Assembly: GCF_964019385.1 (NCBI RefSeq) | Contig: NC_088646.1 | Location: 16,418,638 to 16,482,637, forward strand | Origin: Sycon ciliatum | Taxonomy: Eukaryota; Porifera; Calcarea; Leucosolenida; Sycettidae | Length of the DNA stretch: 64,000 bases | Direction of reading: 5' to 3' | Shown: positions 42,494-52,715 of the stretch, in pieces | Position numbering within the stretch: the stretch's first letter is position 1 | How the letters are laid out: each line of letters begins with the position of its first letter | Made by a program: the position numbers and the translations under genes | Notes under the pieces: generated by a model | The model's input: only the letters and a program-made list of their open reading frames with translations | Databases searched by the model: none | Told to the model about the DNA's origin: nothing

Positions 42494-42857
42494 CGCGACA
42501 GAACTGGCAGGGATAGGAGGTGTGAGGATGACTGAGGTGACGACTGCATCAGGACTGTACGACCAGAGTCACCAATCGTGTCAGAAACTGCCTCCAGCAG
42601 CAAGGCAGTCACACTCCTCTCCTCACTGGTCTAACACTGGCCATTGGGTGGCCATTGGGTGCCTCCAAAGGATAAAATGTGATGACCACTCCACCGAACA
42701 GCAACAGACAGCAGCGCCAGCCAAGTCAAGCTTCTCAGTTCCTCTCCAGCAACCAAGTCAACCAAGCAAACCAAGAGCCTCAGAATTGCCAACCGTTCTC
42801 CACTGAGCGATGATGATGATGATGATGATGATGATGTTGATGATGATGATGATGATG

Positions 42858-42941
42858 AAGTAGTGTTAGAGACAATTTCTTTCATTTTCGACCAATGTAC
42901 AGTTTTCAAAGGGATCAGTAAAACAGTGAGCACAACCCAAC
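42858..42941. other. Unique flank beyond the microsatellite array
   Basis: Short sequence between the last GAT run and the next MITE. Nothing recognisable. Confidence 0.4.
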
Positions 42942-42943
42942 TA

Positions 42944-43125
42944 CCGTATTTTTTCGGAGTATAGTGCGCACCTTTGTATAATGCGCACCCTCAATCTTCA
43001 TTGGGGGTGCGCACTTCAATCTTCATTGAAGTACATGCATTTCATATTCGGAGCATAGTGCGCACCTGCGATTTAGGGCCTAAAATAGCACATCTAAAGT
43101 GCGCACTATACTCCGAAAAATACGG
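42944..43125. mobile_element. 182-bp MITE flanked by TA
   Basis: Ends read CCGTATTTTTTCGGAGTATA and, inverted, CCGTATTTTTCGGAGTATAG, followed by GTGCGCAC motifs, and TA flanks both ends. The arms are about 30 bases and the centre repeats GCGCACC segments. No coding capacity. The family of the parent transposon is not assigned. Confidence 0.75.
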
Positions 43126-43392
43126 TAAAGTTCATGTCCGCTGATTTCAGTGTTTTGCGATCTGAAAATGAGGATTTCGTGGACTGCCTTATGCACTGTG
43201 TAAGGCAGGTAATAAATTCAATTACAACCTGCAGAGATCTTCAGATTCATATAGACCCTCGGACCCAGATGAACCTACCTGCAGGATGGTCAGAGACGGC
43301 CATGATGGAATATTTGAAGAAAAAGAGGAGGCAACGAGAATGGTGGAGAAACCTTGAAGCAATCCAGACAACAGAAATTGCATGTACAACCG

Positions 43393-43650
43393 GTAACACA
43401 TATACCCACAGCCATATGTGCAAACACACACATACACACAAACACACATACACACACACATACATACACACACATACACACACACATACATACACACACA
43501 CATACACACACACACACACACACATGCACACACACACACACGCACATACACACACATAGACACAAACACACACACATACACGCACGTGCGCAAACACACA
43601 CACACATATGCATATACACACATGCACACATACACACACATGCACACACA
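43393..43650 (+). repeat. (CA)n-rich microsatellite with ACATAC variants
   Basis: About 250 bases of CACACA/CATACA repeat. The Thr-His and Cys-Val ORFs across it on both strands are artefacts of the repeat. Confidence 0.9.
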
Positions 43651-43867
43651 GTGTTGTACCCACATGCAGAGATTAAAAAAATACACCCAAAACAGCGTAG
43701 TTTAAACGCCACGTGCTCAAATAAGCGTCCCCAGTATGTGACCCTGTGTAACCAGACTCACAACAGCTCGTCTCATCTCTTGCATGCCCCTTTTTGACGC
43801 GACCAATTACGTTTAACTTCCAAATATAAGCCATCTCATTGAACATATAACTCATAATGTGTACGTT

Positions 43868-44115
43868 ATTCCCGTAGCTATGCAGAAGACGTTACTTCAG
43901 TAACGTCTGGCGCTAGCCAGGGTCCACACAGCTTTAATTTGGTTTTTGTGTGTTTGTGTCACGCCTGGCGCTATCCCGTATCTGTCCCGTACCGGCTATG
44001 CCTTTTTTTCAGGCATAACCTGGGATTCAAACCCGCACTCTCGCCCTACATGCATTTCCCCATACACTTCGCATTCATACTCATTCTTCCAAGTTGCTTC
44101 ACGTTATGATCAAAT
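43868..44115. repeat. SINE-like repeat, rearranged copy
   Basis: The left part (43870-43990) matches the plus-oriented start of the repeat family (CCCGTAGCTATGCAG, palindrome GACGTTACTTCAGTAACGTC, GCGCTAGCCAGGGTC). The right part (44000-44110) is the B-box end in minus orientation (GGGATTCAAACCC). The two halves are inverted relative to full copies. Confidence 0.6.
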
Positions 44116-44235
44116 CGTTCCACCTCAGTACCCTCCTGCTACCAGCGCCACGAACGGGAGAAACGCAGCTGCTATGAGGAGCGTGTTCGAGAGATCGAAC
44201 ATGCAACTTTTTCACCTCTCGTTCTCTCCTCAACA

Positions 44236-44722
44236 GGCGGCATAGGCAAGTCGGCAACAGCCTGCTATAAGCGGATTGCCGGGCTCCTGTCCGACAAGAC
44301 GAAGGAGCCGTACAACCGAGTAATGGCGTGGATTCGCTGCCGACTTGGCTTTGCTCTGGTTTGCTCCAGCATGGTTTGTTTGCGCGGTGCTCCACGACGC
44401 CCCATGCGTGTCAGCGATATGGTGGATGCATCTGCTACCTTGGCCGATGCTGAGGCCCGCTGTCTTGTATAACTGACTGCAAGTGGTTCCTAAACCAGTT
44501 CCTATTCCTCATTGTTGCTTCTTTGTTCCCCTCTAGTTTTCTTTTTACGGTATTATAATTTTTTTTACGGTATTATAATTTCATATTATTATAGTTTTAT
44601 TTTTATTATTTGTCATGGCGACCCCCGTAAGTCCAAATAACTGGCAGGGCAGGGTTGCGCCTTTTTCTTTCTTCTCGGATTTGTATGATGTCAATAAACT
44701 GTTGAAATATAAAAATTAAAAA
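44236..44722 (+). pseudogene. 3' fragment of another RLE-type non-LTR element, outside the microsatellite
   Basis: The plus strand encodes GGIGKSATACYKRIAG through WIRCRLGFALVCSSMVCLRG to a stop at 44470-44472. This is homologous to the conserved tail of the G/M proteins (FLKSLASL... LRTRLSFCLLRWAV). A 3' UTR of about 250 bases ends with CAATAAACTG and an A-rich tail, so it looks like an ordinary polyadenylated copy. There is no (GAT)n and no terminal hairpin of the G/M type. Confidence 0.65.
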
Positions 44723-44727
44723 AAATG

Positions 44728-44990
44728 TACAGTGCAGTGCGTACTAGCAAGAGTCCATAACCCCCCAGAGTGTGCAACTCGTGATCCTTCTCAGCACAAA
44801 TCAGTGCCGCAACGAAATCCAAACTTCATACGTCATGTAGTGAGTAGCGGATGTACCAGATATGCACATGGCCCCATCCGCCCATGCTTGACTATGGACC
44901 GGATGACGCAATGTTTGGATTTCGTTGCGCCAGACCCCAACCTGGAGTTGCACACTCTGGGGGGTTATGGACTCTTGGTACTAATACACA
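44728..44990. repeat. Foldback repeat with arms of about 50-80 bases
   Basis: AGAGTCCATAACCCCCCAGA and the following sequence at 44749-44830 are inverted at 44910-44985. The AGAGTGTGCAACTC motif recurs at 63861, so the family is dispersed. GTACAGTGCAGTGCGTACTA also recurs directly at 44726 and 45004. Confidence 0.6.
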
Positions 44991-45599
44991 GCATGCCAAA
45001 ACTGTACAGTGCAGTGCGTACTACAGTTTTGGGAAGTGAAATCCGACACTTGTCATAGGGGACAGCGCCACATGCACAAATGGACACCAATGATGAAATG
45101 CACTGCACCTAATTTGTACTATAGAGCCGTATGCATCCCAAACGGATCGAAAGGTCACAGTGTAGATACACACAGTTCACAAACATGGTACACATAAGGA
45201 GTATTGGTATCCAATCCCTATTCATTTTTGCCAGCATCTTTTGAACCTTGACTGTGATGAGTACGAGTTTTGTCATCAGACAGATAAAGTTGTATGTAGC
45301 GCATGTACTGTACGTATGCCGGGCTGCAGGGGCTGCAGACTGCATGGTGCAGTCCCTTATGCCAAGTGTTGGATTTCACTAGCCACAACTGTATTACACA
45401 GCATGCCAGGACTGTACTTTCACACATCATGCATATGCATGCATAGAAATTAAAAATAAAAATCGTCGGTGCGCCGCCAAAAATCGGTGCGCGCGTACTT
45501 GACAATCAAAGATAAATTTTACCATGGCCTTACACAGAAGACAAATGTCCAATGCCAATGGCACATGAACCTACTATGTACTATTACAATAGTACCGTA
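44991..45599. other. No recognisable gene
   Basis: Contains GTACAGTGCAGTGCGTACTA-type repeats near 45004 and TGCATATGCATGCAT near 45430. No convincing ORF. Confidence 0.4.
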
Positions 45600-46750
45600 C
45601 TATCTCCATTATAAGCCCAGCACTTATATTTTTTCAACCAGTCCGGACCCTGGGCTTATATTGGAGACTGGGCTTCTACTGTAGTCAGTTTCAAAAAGAT
45701 TAGCAATCCTGGCGATCGCCCGCGGAGTTTGCCGTCTTACCGTATGAGCGCTCGAGCGCTGCCTGGAAAAACTCACTGTCAACTGGAAGAAATATTCCGC
45801 GCGAAAGCATGAAAAATGACAACTCACTAACGTCGGTACTCGTACATGTTCGTCTGGTTTACAACAAACGAGCTCTTCCTCGCATCGATATGGAGTCAGA
45901 GAGGACATGTCGAAAGTGTGGTAAATTTTGACGAGCGGGATGCGTCCGTTTTGTGACCAAATAGATTCTTTGAGCTGCCGCGGATGCAATTTATCCTCAC
46001 GATGTGACGAAAACGGCATTGACACAGACTCATTCCCAAGGCCTTGAAGTGGCAGAGCTATCCGTGTGACTTCGACGACATTGTGACAAAAGCAGACGCC
46101 TGTGAAAGCTTATAGAAGACGGTGTTGACTCCTAAATTCAAATAAATTGGCGATCTTCAGTTACTAAAATAATTCTCAAACAGAAATCGATCGATCGATG
46201 TGCCGGTGTATTCAACAACACGTAGCTACAGCGCAATGACTTCCGTGTTCACAACTTCAAATGGCGTGAGCCAATCAAGTGTCAGTCAGTTCGGCAGGAA
46301 ACGCGAGCTCCAACAACAAGTCGTTTGGCGCAGCCACCTTCTTTGTCTTGTACCAGCGTGATCACCAAAACAATGAAAAATCAAGAAAAAATATTTCACT
46401 TGAAGATTTGTTGGGATTTGAACTCACAACTTCATGGGCAGCAGACAGCATGCATAACCACAAGGCCAAAAAGGAAGGGATAAATCGTGGGTTTTGATAA
46501 CAAATCGATACTGGCTTCCAGGGCAAATTATAAATCATGGGAAAAGGCCAGAAACCTGGCCGAAATACTAACTCCTTAACGGTTGGTCCAATTGTTCTGA
46601 AACCTTCACAGAACAATTTGCCGTGCCCTAACAAGCCGTTTTATGTACTTTGTTGTCCGAATTTCCCTTATCTTCATACTTTTTAAGACCCAAACTTGAT
46701 TGCTAATCTTTTTGAAACAGACTGTAGAGACTGGGTTTATAATTTTCCAA
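45600..46750. repeat. Long inverted-repeat element (tentative)
   Basis: CAGTTTCAAAAAGATTAGCA near 45690 is inverted near 46699-46720. CTCCATTATAAGCCCAGCAC near 45606 resembles, inverted, GAGACTGGGTTTATAA near 46727. A similar segment lies at 47670-47790. The interior has no supported coding region. Termini are not resolved. Confidence 0.4.
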
Positions 46751-46784
46751 CCACCTGCTACATGAACATTGCCTATTATTTTTC

Positions 46785-47150
46785 ATTCCCGTAGCTATGC
46801 AGAATACGTTACTTTAGTAACGTCTGGCGCTAGCCAGGGTCCACACGGCTTTAATTTGTTATTCGTTTGTTTATGTGTTTGTGTCACGCCTGGCGCTATC
46901 CCATATCTGTCCTGTACCCTACCGTAGCATCAAACACAGCTAGCTGGCCACATACAGCTGGTCGCTATATTTAAATAGGGCTTTCAAACGCAAGATCATA
47001 GCGTGAAGCAACTTGGAAGAATGAGTATGAATGCTAAGTGCATGGGATAATGCATGTAGGGCGATAGTGTGGGTTCGAATCCCAGGATATGCCTTAAAAA
47101 ACGAATTAGGAAAATTGAAAATTTTATAACATCCCTATGCTTTTTTTGGC
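46785..47150 (+). repeat. SINE-like repeat with B box, full copy
   Basis: About 350 bases. It starts ATTCCCGTAGCTATGCAG, has a palindromic ACGTTACTTTAGTAACGT and GGCGCTAGCCAGGGTC, and ends with an RNA polymerase III B-box-like GGGTTCGAATCCCAG (47071-47085) and an AT-rich tail ending ATAACATCCC. Other copies lie at 47160-47425 and, inverted, at 49390-49640 and 55840-56160. The A box is not clear, so a tRNA origin is likely but not certain. Confidence 0.65.
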
Positions 47151-47159
47151 GTCATCAAG

Positions 47160-47425
47160 GCGGTAGACGGTGTTGTATTACCCTCGACCGTACCTGTCCC
47201 GTACCGAACCATCAAAGACGTCTGGCCACAATGCATATTCAAGTAGGGCTTTCAAATGCAAGATCATAACGTGAAGCAACTTGGAAGAATTAGTATGTAT
47301 GCGAAGCGTATCGGGGGATGCATGCAGGGTGCGCGATAATGCGGGTTCGAATCCCAGGTTATGTCTTTAAAAAAAAAAGGAGAAATTTATAAGAATTTAT
47401 AACATCCCCATGCTTTTTTTGTCTA
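47160..47425 (+). repeat. SINE-like repeat, 5'-truncated copy
   Basis: Has the ACCTGTCCCGTACCG part, AGGGCTTTCAAATGCAAGAT, a B-box-like GGGTTCGAATCCCAG (47343-47357), A-rich and ATAACATCCC ends. It lacks the 5' palindrome. Confidence 0.65.
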
Positions 47426-47444
47426 GGTCATCAAGGCAAAAAAG

Positions 47445-47892
47445 CATAGCGTAGGGCCCTGAGCTTCCAAGCTCTCTCGTTATATCAGTAGCACAATGCT
47501 TCCCAGGAGGCACCCGGACTGCAGTTTTGTGCTTCCTGGTACACTGAGTCTGTACTTTAGATCTCGGGATCGCAGTCTTTTACCACAGCATGTGTTTGAT
47601 GTGATACTGTGTGATACTGTGTGATACTGTGTGACGTCAAATATGCATGGACATGATCCATACGGTTCTCCATTATAAGCTCTGCGCTTATATTGGAGAC
47701 AGCACTTGTATATCTTCGAAGTCCTCTTGGAGTGCGCTTATAATAGAGACTGAGCTTTTAGAAGAGACTGCGCTTGCAATAGAGATAATACGGTATTCCT
47801 TTCTTCCTATAAACAAAGCTAAAACGGTTCAGGTAGGCTATGTCGTAACGAGAGAGCTTGAAAGCTCAGGGCCCTACGTTATGCTTGTTTGC
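47445..47892. repeat. Foldback element of about 445 bp
   Basis: GCATAGCGTAGGGCCCTGAG and about 20 more bases at 47450 are inverted at 47850-47890 (CTCAGGGCCCTACGTTATGC). The interior contains the tandem TGTGATACTG repeat near 47600 and the TATTGGAGAC segment seen at 45655. A related GCATAGAGTAGGACCCTGA lies at 55550. Confidence 0.6.
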
Positions 47893-47979
47893 CTTATTAC
47901 TCACCATGATTGTTATTCGATCGGATGGAAACACTTTTGCGATACAATGATGTAGTCGATCAGTTTTAATACGGCGGTT

Positions 47980-48150
47980 GTCTCTTGTTTTTGGCGTAGC
48001 CTTTCGCAAGCACGGCGACTCTCGAGGCGGCGGGACCTATCGTCTCCCATCTTCTACTCTCTGTAGGCACTGATGTCGACACCGTCTATTCAGACCTTCA
48101 ACACTCTCACCCTAGCTGTTATTTTCCTCCTCCTCATAGTCCTCTGTTGA
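47980..48150 (+). repeat. Direct dispersed repeat, copy 1
   Basis: GGCGTAGCCTTTCGCAAGCA onward, about 170 bases, recurs directly at 49060-49230 at moderate identity. No ORF is conserved between the two. A second short repeat pair (ATTAAAACACTGCAATCTAC) lies at 48820 and 49266. Confidence 0.6.
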
Positions 48151-49059
48151 TTTACAGCTTAAATTATTTCAGTAGACGCGTGAAATTCAACAACTAAAAT
48201 TTTTATCGGACAGTAATTTAGATCTCCTTTCGAGTATTCCAACAATCTCACGCTCTATGGAAAGCTCTCTCCAAGACGAACACAGCCGTACCCAGTGCGC
48301 AAGGAGTAACGCCACAGCGCTATTTGAGAGCTCCAATGCCAAGCCTGAGAGTGCGCTACTGAGTTCTCAGTCATTTTAACAATATCGATCGCAGAACCGT
48401 CAATTTTTTTTGCAGGAGAGAGCTTCAAAATTCAGCTTCAGAATGACGTATGCTACTTGTGCAGGCGTGGGCAGCGAGTCAGTGAAAATCACTTGCTCGC
48501 GTTTCAAGTTTACGCCGGCGCTAGCTGGCTCGTGCCAGCAAATTTCATTCGAGTGTCATAACTCCGCGTTATGACCTTGGATCGTCTTCCCTCGTCTTCC
48601 CATGACCTCGGATAGTCTTCGGGTGTTTTGGAGCCGTCGGCTGAGGCTTTTTTGATACGATTAGACCTTTCGTTTGTTGATTTCGAACAAGGATTGACTG
48701 AATGGCGGAAGTTTGAAGTCACCTCAGCATGCACTGTACAGTCAGCCAGATATATTCGCCCTATAGGCGTTATAGGGCAAGTGCTCTTGGCATACTACTT
48801 ATACAACAAGGGTACATATTAAAACACTGCAATCTACCTTATCCTTACATTCCTGACCCTTTAGCAGCACACCCAAAACATTCGAATGATAATTCGTCGG
48901 CCCTATGCCTACGGACCGCTGTCACCGCATCCTGAACAAGTTCGGGCATGATTATGTATTTTCTCCTGCCCACTGGATGCCTGTTCAGCGGCCTCTTGCT
49001 GTCGATGCATCCTTTCACGAAGTCCGTAAGTCTCCGAACGACGGGATATTTGCTTGGTT
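48151..49059. other. No recognisable gene
   Basis: Only short repeats are seen. Predicted ORFs have no motifs and overlap repeats. Confidence 0.4.
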
Positions 49060-49230
49060 GTTTCTTGTTATTGGCGTAGCCTTTCGCAAGCACACATACT
49101 CTCGAGGCGGTGAGACCTCTCTTTTCCCATCTTCTACTCTCTGTGTAGGCACACCTGTCAATACCGTCTGCTCTGAGCTTCAACATTGCCACCCCTGTCA
49201 TTTTGCTCTTCCTCGTAATCCTCTGTTAAA
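49060..49230 (+). repeat. Direct dispersed repeat, copy 2
   Basis: See the match at 47980-48150. Both copies contain CTCGAGGCGG and CCCATCTTCTACTCTCTG. Confidence 0.6.
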
Positions 49231-49389
49231 GATCTCAGAATTCTAATATACCACAACGGCGCGCATTAAAACACTGCAATCTACCCGATCCTTACATTCT
49301 CGGCCCATTGGCACCACACACAAAAGCATTTGAAAGCTAACGCGATAATGCGACATGGTTACCTTGATGACCTAGTTAAAAAAAGTATA

Positions 49390-49640
49390 CAACGATGATG
49401 TTACATTTTTCATTTCTCCAATTTTATTAAACCATAAAAATCATGGGATCATGGGATTCGAACCCGTACTATCGCCTTGCATGCATTCACCCGATACACT
49501 TCGCATCCATACACATTCTTCAAAGTTGCTTTATGTCATGAGTTTGCAGTTGAAATTTATTTTATTTTATTTGAATAAGGTGACCAGCTGTCTATGATGG
49601 TATGGTACGTGACATGTATGGGATAGCGCCACATGCCGAC
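49390..49640 (-). repeat. SINE-like repeat, minus-strand copy
   Basis: Minus-strand copy of the 46785 family with a B-box-like GGGTTCGAATCCCATG and the GCAACTTTGAAGAATGTGTA part. It is diverged and truncated at its 5' end. Confidence 0.6.
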
Positions 49641-50014
49641 GTCGTCAAACAAAAACAAACAAACGGGGCCTATTTTGAGCATAGACAGGAAATGCAACTA
49701 TGTAGTTACTTGTTGTCGTGCCTCAAGTCAGCTTATCCGTCGAAATCCGCCGATCTGCACCCCTGGTCGGCTTCTCTGACTTCATCATCGGAGTCAGCGA
49801 TGTCACAGGCGAAGGGCACCATCAGCTCTTGGATTGCAACCAGTGCATCGCCTCTGTCTTGTCTGTATTCGTCTGGTCAGTCCGAAAAGCTGACGGACTT
49901 GTTGCGGGATCATCGGATCTATGCACCCGCTTTCTGTCGCTGGCGATATTGGACTCGTAATTTTTTTGAAATTCACAGAATGTACATGACTGTACTGATG
50001 TATCATGATTGAAA
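49641..50014. other. No recognisable gene
   Basis: Small ORFs on both strands with no motif. Confidence 0.35.
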
Positions 50015-50017
50015 TTA

Positions 50018-50890
50018 GGGCCTATCCACACTACAACCAAAAACGCTTACAAGTCACTTTTCCTTGTAAGTTGTCATGGAGAACCGTGGGAAACGGCGCG
50101 AAAGTGAAAAAGTCGCTTGAACGTAATCAGCAACTTCCGAACCCCGATACAAGGCCACTTTTTACTTTCAAGTAGCTTTTCCAGGTTTCAGAAGTAGCTA
50201 GTTGTTGAAGTATTGATGTATCTTGAGAAAATGTCGAGGGTTGTGTTCTTTGAAGAGCTGGAAGGAAAGCTCATTGAGCTGTGGGCTGCAGAACAGAAAG
50301 CGAGCAATGGGACGATGAAAAAGCGGGCGGTGAACGTGAAGGAGATTGCCGTGAAGTTGAATTTATTCAGCCGCTAGCTGTATGGCGATACATTTCGGAA
50401 TGAGATCACAGTGCAGATTGTCCACAATCGACGGCCATGCGAAGTAGTGCTTGCACACAGGAGCAGCAAGAGTCCTGCTGTGGGAAAGAAAGAAGATTAT
50501 TGCTATTCATCCGTTTCCAAATCGCTCGTGCATTCAAAAAAACTTGATCGGCTCAATGATGGGCGGAGGTATGTCGCAAACAGCAACCTCTTTCGTCTTC
50601 GATTGTTCATAACTGGAGGCATTGTCCACTTGAATCAACAAACAGGGAGACATAGGTAGGAACAACAAGATAAAGCCTCCACGAACACATTTCTGAGTCG
50701 ATACTTTCTCTTTCAGATCAATGTGGAACTCTCTGAGATAAAATTTTGAATATGAGGGGAAATTCCCGCGGGCGCTCCTCAAAAGTCACGTTTCACACCG
50801 GCTGTTCTTGTGAGTGTGGATGCAAGTGCAATTGCACGCCACTTGAAAGAGGACGCTACTATGTTTCACACCTGTAGTGTGGATATGACC
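50018..50890 (+). mobile_element. Small PIF/Harbinger-like element with TTA duplications
   Basis: Terminal inverted repeats GGGCCTATCCACACTAC and GGTCATATCCACACTAC. TTA lies on both sides (50015-50017, 50891-50893), the preferred three-base duplication of PIF/Harbinger. At 873 bp it cannot encode the DDE nuclease. It holds a short Myb/MADF-like reading frame, so it looks like an internal deletion derivative that kept part of the second Harbinger gene. Confidence 0.65.
50231..50377 (+). pseudogene. Possible MADF/Myb-like N-terminal fragment
   Basis: 48 codons from ATG to TAG: a segment FFEELEGKLIELWAAEQ followed by VNVKEIAVKLNLFSR. This resembles the first helices of MADF/Myb-SANT-like domains of Harbinger accessory proteins. 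The frame stops early and the continuation is broken. Confidence is limited by the short length. Confidence 0.35.
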
Positions 50891-51007
50891 TTACAATAAT
50901 AATCGTTTAGCCGACAAGTCGATCGTTATGGTATCAGGCTATCAGCTAAGCCACTAAGGAAAAAACGTAATCGTTTCAGCACTAATTATACATATGTTAA
51001 CCTTCAC

Positions 51008-51118
51008 TTTCCCTAAAAAGGAGTATTTCATATATTTTGTTATCATTGTATTAAATATATTTTATCGGCTCAAACTCCAATAAATACTGTTTATAAAATA
51101 CTCCTTTTTAGGGGAAAA
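51008..51118. repeat. Short foldback with CCCTAAAAAGGAGTATTT arms
   Basis: TTTCCCTAAAAAGGAGTATT at 51009 is inverted at 51097-51117 (AATACTCCTTTTTAGGGGAA). The total is about 110 bases, a likely small MITE. Confidence 0.6.
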
Positions 51119-51240
51119 TGCAGTGCTACATAGAAAAGTGCGGTGGTATTTATTGAGTCAAAGCAAATTTATTAATTTTGAATTTGATACTGTTGATGGT
51201 GTGGTCACTAATGAGTGTGGGTATTTATCAAAGGTCAATA

Positions 51241-52367
51241 CAGGTGGAATCCTGATAATTCGAATATGGCTTAATTCGAACACACCGCTTAATTAGAAGT
51301 TTTTCCAGGACCGATTTCTATCAATACGATTCCCACATAAAATTTCCGATAATTCGAACCCCGAACTGGACATGTCCGGTTAATAAGAGGTCCCACAGAT
51401 TCCACTTACATAGAAAATGTGTGGGATTTGTGCTGATCATTCGAAGTTAGCAAATTGTACTTCCTCCGCGTCATCGAAATTGTCGCAGTTTGACTAGTGA
51501 CTTGTCCCTTGTTACTGACAATTCCATAAGCTAAGCCATTCAAAACATATTACACAGTATGATAGTCTGAAGACTAGAGTAACGTTCCAGGACAGTTGGA
51601 CTGAGAGTTTTCATGCAGAGATGAAGTCGCCGTCGTCTCTGATGTCAATGGACGCAAAAATATCGTTCCGAAATATTTCTAGGAAGGTTGAAAGTTGGTC
51701 GCGAAAGGACAAGAGCTGCTATGCTTGTCGTCTGCTAGCTCTGGATGATTTCTACTTCACCACCAACGAAGACTAGTAAGAACACACGATCGTTGCGAGG
51801 TCGCTTGATTACCGTCGGCGGAATCACCTCGATCTTGAAATGAACTTTTTTTAGCCGTGGCTTGCCCATTTATTTTAGCTGTGTGGTCACAGCTCATGCA
51901 GGTAAGTGTACTATCACGTCCAGCGCGCCGTCTTTTTCAGCATCATTGGTATACCATGGTACGGCACCTGCGCGTGCATCACTAGCACTACGTGTAGAGT
52001 CTACACGGCTCTTGCAGGTACAATCATGTACTGAGTGTCTCAGCCAGAGAAACGAGTGCTGGTGAGTAAATATCCCGTTTTATATCAAAAGTCAAACTGC
52101 GACAATTTCGATGACGAGAAGGAAGAAATTCAAAGTTCACTGTAAACTGTACTGGTGAGTTCAGTTATCATGAGCAGGCTGTGCCGGTCAGTTCAGTGTC
52201 CATAAAATTTGTGTCTAAGGTCCATAGCGCAACTCTGCGTGACCATGAGAGCATTTCAAGTGACATACATGTTGAGTCGTGGGTTCATGTTTGGATAATT
52301 AGAATGTCCGGATAATTAGAAGTTTTTTCCTGGCATTTTGAGGTTCGAATTTTCAGGATTTCACCTC
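51241..52367. mobile_element. 1.1-kb pogo/Tigger-like element, non-coding
   Basis: Ends CAGGTGGAATCCTGATAATT and, inverted, GAGGTGAAATCCTGAAAATT, flanked by TA (51239-51240, 52368-52369). The ends and AATTCGAA motifs match the style of Tigger/pogo termini. No transposase frame is seen. The interior contains a segment (51880-52130) that recurs inverted at 52716-52806 and 53105-53295. Confidence 0.6.
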
Positions 52368-52715
52368 TACATGCTTTTTTTGCCTAGCTCATCAAGCTCA
52401 TCAGAACTGATGGAAATGTTTGTTTTTTCATTGATTGCCTACATCATTGTATTGCAAAAACGTTTCAATCAGTTTGAATATGAGGTACGCAAAGTTGATT
52501 GAAGATTTTATTGTGAAATGATATTTTCTCTCACTTCATCCACTTTTGGATTGCTCCTTCTTTTCCTTTTATCTCCTTATAATCGGATTTTCTGGCCTTT
52601 TTGTAGTAATACATTGACCTGTTGAGCCAATGAGGTAAAATTATATTCCATACCATATGGTACAAAATAAGGGTGAAACAATTATACCGAATATTCGAAT
52701 ACTCGTTTGGATTTT

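Larger units (their letters stand above)
38385..42808 (-). mobile_element. M1 family RLE-type non-LTR retrotransposon, full length and intact
   Basis: About 4.4 kb in minus orientation. The 5' end abuts (CAT)n at 42808. A leader of about 315 bases, one intact ORF (42493-38615) and a 3' UTR of about 220 bases follow. The 3' end has hairpin GCCCAAAGAAGTGGC (plus-strand 38397-38411), then TTC and a short ATC repeat, about 15 A, and (ATC)n. It differs from G families by orientation relative to the repeat and by the poly(A) tract. Confidence 0.85.
9103..42857. repeat. (GAT)n microsatellite array filled with non-LTR insertions
   Basis: About 33 runs of GATGAT (roughly 10 to 85 bases each) recur through this interval. 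Nearly every segment between them is a non-LTR retrotransposon copy or fragment whose 3' end abuts a run. Main runs lie near 9103, 9541, 9795, 10257, 10855, 11317, 11935, 12711, 13259, 14504, 18488, 19700, 20037, 26267, 26827, 27002, 27600, 27806, 28207, 28305, 29914, 30285, 30589, 31795, 31919, 31978, 32621, 32726, 32876, 33244, 33768, 34053, 38327 and 42809. The layout fits repeated insertion into one growing microsatellite. Confidence 0.85.

Noticed and set aside
43354-43797. Thr-His and Cys-Val ORFs in CA repeats (also 61119-61751)
   Set aside because: Pure microsatellite translation with no conserved content.
48510-49246. Overlapping ORFs on both strands
   Set aside because: They overlap dispersed repeats and have no family features.
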